Shown here piece by piece: positions 63,166 to 63,787 of a stretch of DNA of 63,787 nucleotides. Source of the stretch: Streptomyces soli (GTDB taxonomy: Bacteria; Actinomycetota; Actinomycetes; Streptomycetales; Streptomycetaceae); assembly GCF_003999195.1 (NCBI RefSeq), contig NZ_RJVR01000354.1:1-63787 (forward strand), given 5' to 3'. The stretch's first letter is position 1. Each line of letters opens with the position of its first letter. The notes under the pieces were generated by a model, which was given only the letters and a program-made list of their open reading frames with translations, was not told the origin of the DNA and made no database searches. The translations under genes were made by a program, and so were the position numbers.

Positions 63166-63434
63166 TCAGAGACCAGCGGTAGCCGTAGCGGCGCAGCGTG
63201 CGCCGCACGTGGGCGGCCGGGCCGGAGCGGGTCCGCATCGCGACGACCGTGTAGTAGTCCCCGGGCACGCCGGTTGCCGGTGACGGCGCGGGCGGACAGT
63301 GCGGGAGGGTCGCCGGTCCCGCGTACCCAGATGCCCAGCGGGGCAGCGTCACCGAGGGCGTCCAGGGCGGTCGGCCAGGCGGCGTCACCGGGGATGACGA
63401 ACCGGGCAGTGATCTGAGTAGGCGGCGGAGTCAA
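63140..63434 (-). pseudogene. DprA-like N-terminal fragment
   Basis: The minus strand from 63434 reads ITARFVIPGDAAWPTALDAL and GDAAPLGIWVRGTGDP, the start of the DprA Rossmann domain. It then loses similarity at about 63255, where a different frame gives GDYYTVVAMRTRSGPAAHVR of unknown family. It starts inside the 3' end of the ImmA-like remnant. The rest of DprA is absent. Confidence 0.5.
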
Positions 63435-63787
63435 GGCCGAACACTCCGCACACCACGTAGGCGACGGACTCGGCCTCGGTCTCCATCAGGCCCCGGTGCT
63501 GCCGGTGCTCGTTCATGTTGGTGACGTGTTCGCACTGGATGTGGGCGACTTCGTGGGTGAGTGTCTTGGCGGCGTGGGCGTCGTTGAGGGTGTCGCTGAC
63601 TCGTACCGTGCGGGTGTCGGGGTTGGTCCATCCGTTGGCGGTGGGGGTTTTGCCGCGCTCGAGGGTGTAGCCGAGGGAGGCGGCGTAGGCGGTCGGCGGG
63701 GTGGACAGCCATCGCGGGGCGCCGTCTCCGCCTCCCTTATCTGGTCGCGGACGCGGTGCAGCTGGAACATCAGCGAGAGGAGGGACA
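63385..63787 (-). pseudogene. ImmA/IrrE- or ArdC-like metallopeptidase fragment, frameshifted, cut by the window edge
   Basis: The minus strand reads FQLHRVRDQIREAE in one frame, then WLSTPPTAYAASLGYTLERG, NGWTNPDTRTVRVSDTLNDA, the zinc motif LTHEVAHIQCEH and METEAESVAYVVCGVFGLDS in the next, to a stop at 63385. A single missing G near 63720 explains the shift. Such HExxH proteins are typical of actinomycete integrative elements. The 5' end lies outside the window. Confidence 0.65.

Overview
The window is high-GC DNA with many GTG starts, strong GGAGG-type ribosome binding sites and ATGA/GTGA-overlapping operons. Protein resemblances throughout are to Streptomyces-like actinomycetes. No rRNA, tRNA, CRISPR array or prophage was found.

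Positions 1 to about 53.2 kb look like one dormancy/hypoxia-type stress island. It carries five intact two-domain universal stress proteins (USPs), one 5'-truncated USP and two USP scraps. There are five CBS-CBS-BON proteins, two small CBS-pair proteins and a CBS-carrying site-2 protease. It also has three flavin-reductase-like (PPOX) proteins, an Acg-type nitroreductase, Hsp20, a SulP transporter and a lone cyclic-nucleotide-binding domain. Central-carbon and energy genes are interleaved: a fused GNAT/ADP-forming acyl-CoA synthetase, phosphoketolase, a GH65 disaccharide phosphorylase, pyruvate phosphate dikinase, a DhnA-type aldolase, a Zn alcohol dehydrogenase, an operon acetyl-CoA synthetase / E1alpha / E1beta / E2 / acyl carrier protein, and a complete-looking V-type ATPase operon.

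The strongest unifying signal is a short palindrome, core GGGCCGNNCGGCCC, that precedes nearly every transcription unit in this part. In most regions it occurs as two copies whose starts lie 20-23 bp apart (two helical turns), usually about 70-125 bp before the start codon. By analogy with DosR/DevR of mycobacteria and OsdR of Streptomyces coelicolor, I infer a single stress regulon. No DevR/DevS-like gene lies in the window.

Layout: 0.05-5.6 kb CRP-like domain, flavodoxin, SHOCT protein, CBS-BON proteins and GNAT-acyl-CoA synthetase (minus). 5.8-9.2 kb USP, a pyruvate-formate-lyase/USP scar, SulP and a broken small membrane gene. 9.4-19.5 kb phosphoketolase, DoxX-like protein, GAPDH and HAD remnants, GH65, USP, PPDK (plus). 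19.5-24.5 kb CBS-BON, nitroreductase, DsrE and SQR remnants, XRE-PPOX, alcohol dehydrogenase, USP (minus). 24.7-34.4 kb small CBS proteins, aldolase, Hsp20, USPs, Met/Gly-rich secreted protein, PPOX. 34.4-42.5 kb the E1/E2/ACP operon, DUF2180-like protein, M50 protease and CBS-BON (minus). 42.7-50.9 kb V-ATPase (plus). 51.1-53.1 kb CBS-BON and a DUF1918-XRE-PPOX fusion.

From about 53.2 kb to the right edge the character changes. Palindromes stop, and IS6, IS5 and IS66 pieces, a recombinase fragment, DprA-like and ImmA/ArdC-like fragments and other frameshifted remnants appear. A few intact genes sit among them: a secreted double ferritin-like protein, a SipW-type signal peptidase with a TasA-like substrate, and a multicopper oxidase.

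A second theme is decay inside the stress island. PFL, GAPDH, HAD phosphatase, SQR, DsrE, OsmC and a Rossmann-like gene are reduced to pieces. Two reading frames (SHOCT protein, IS6 transposase) carry paired, mutually compensating one-base shifts.
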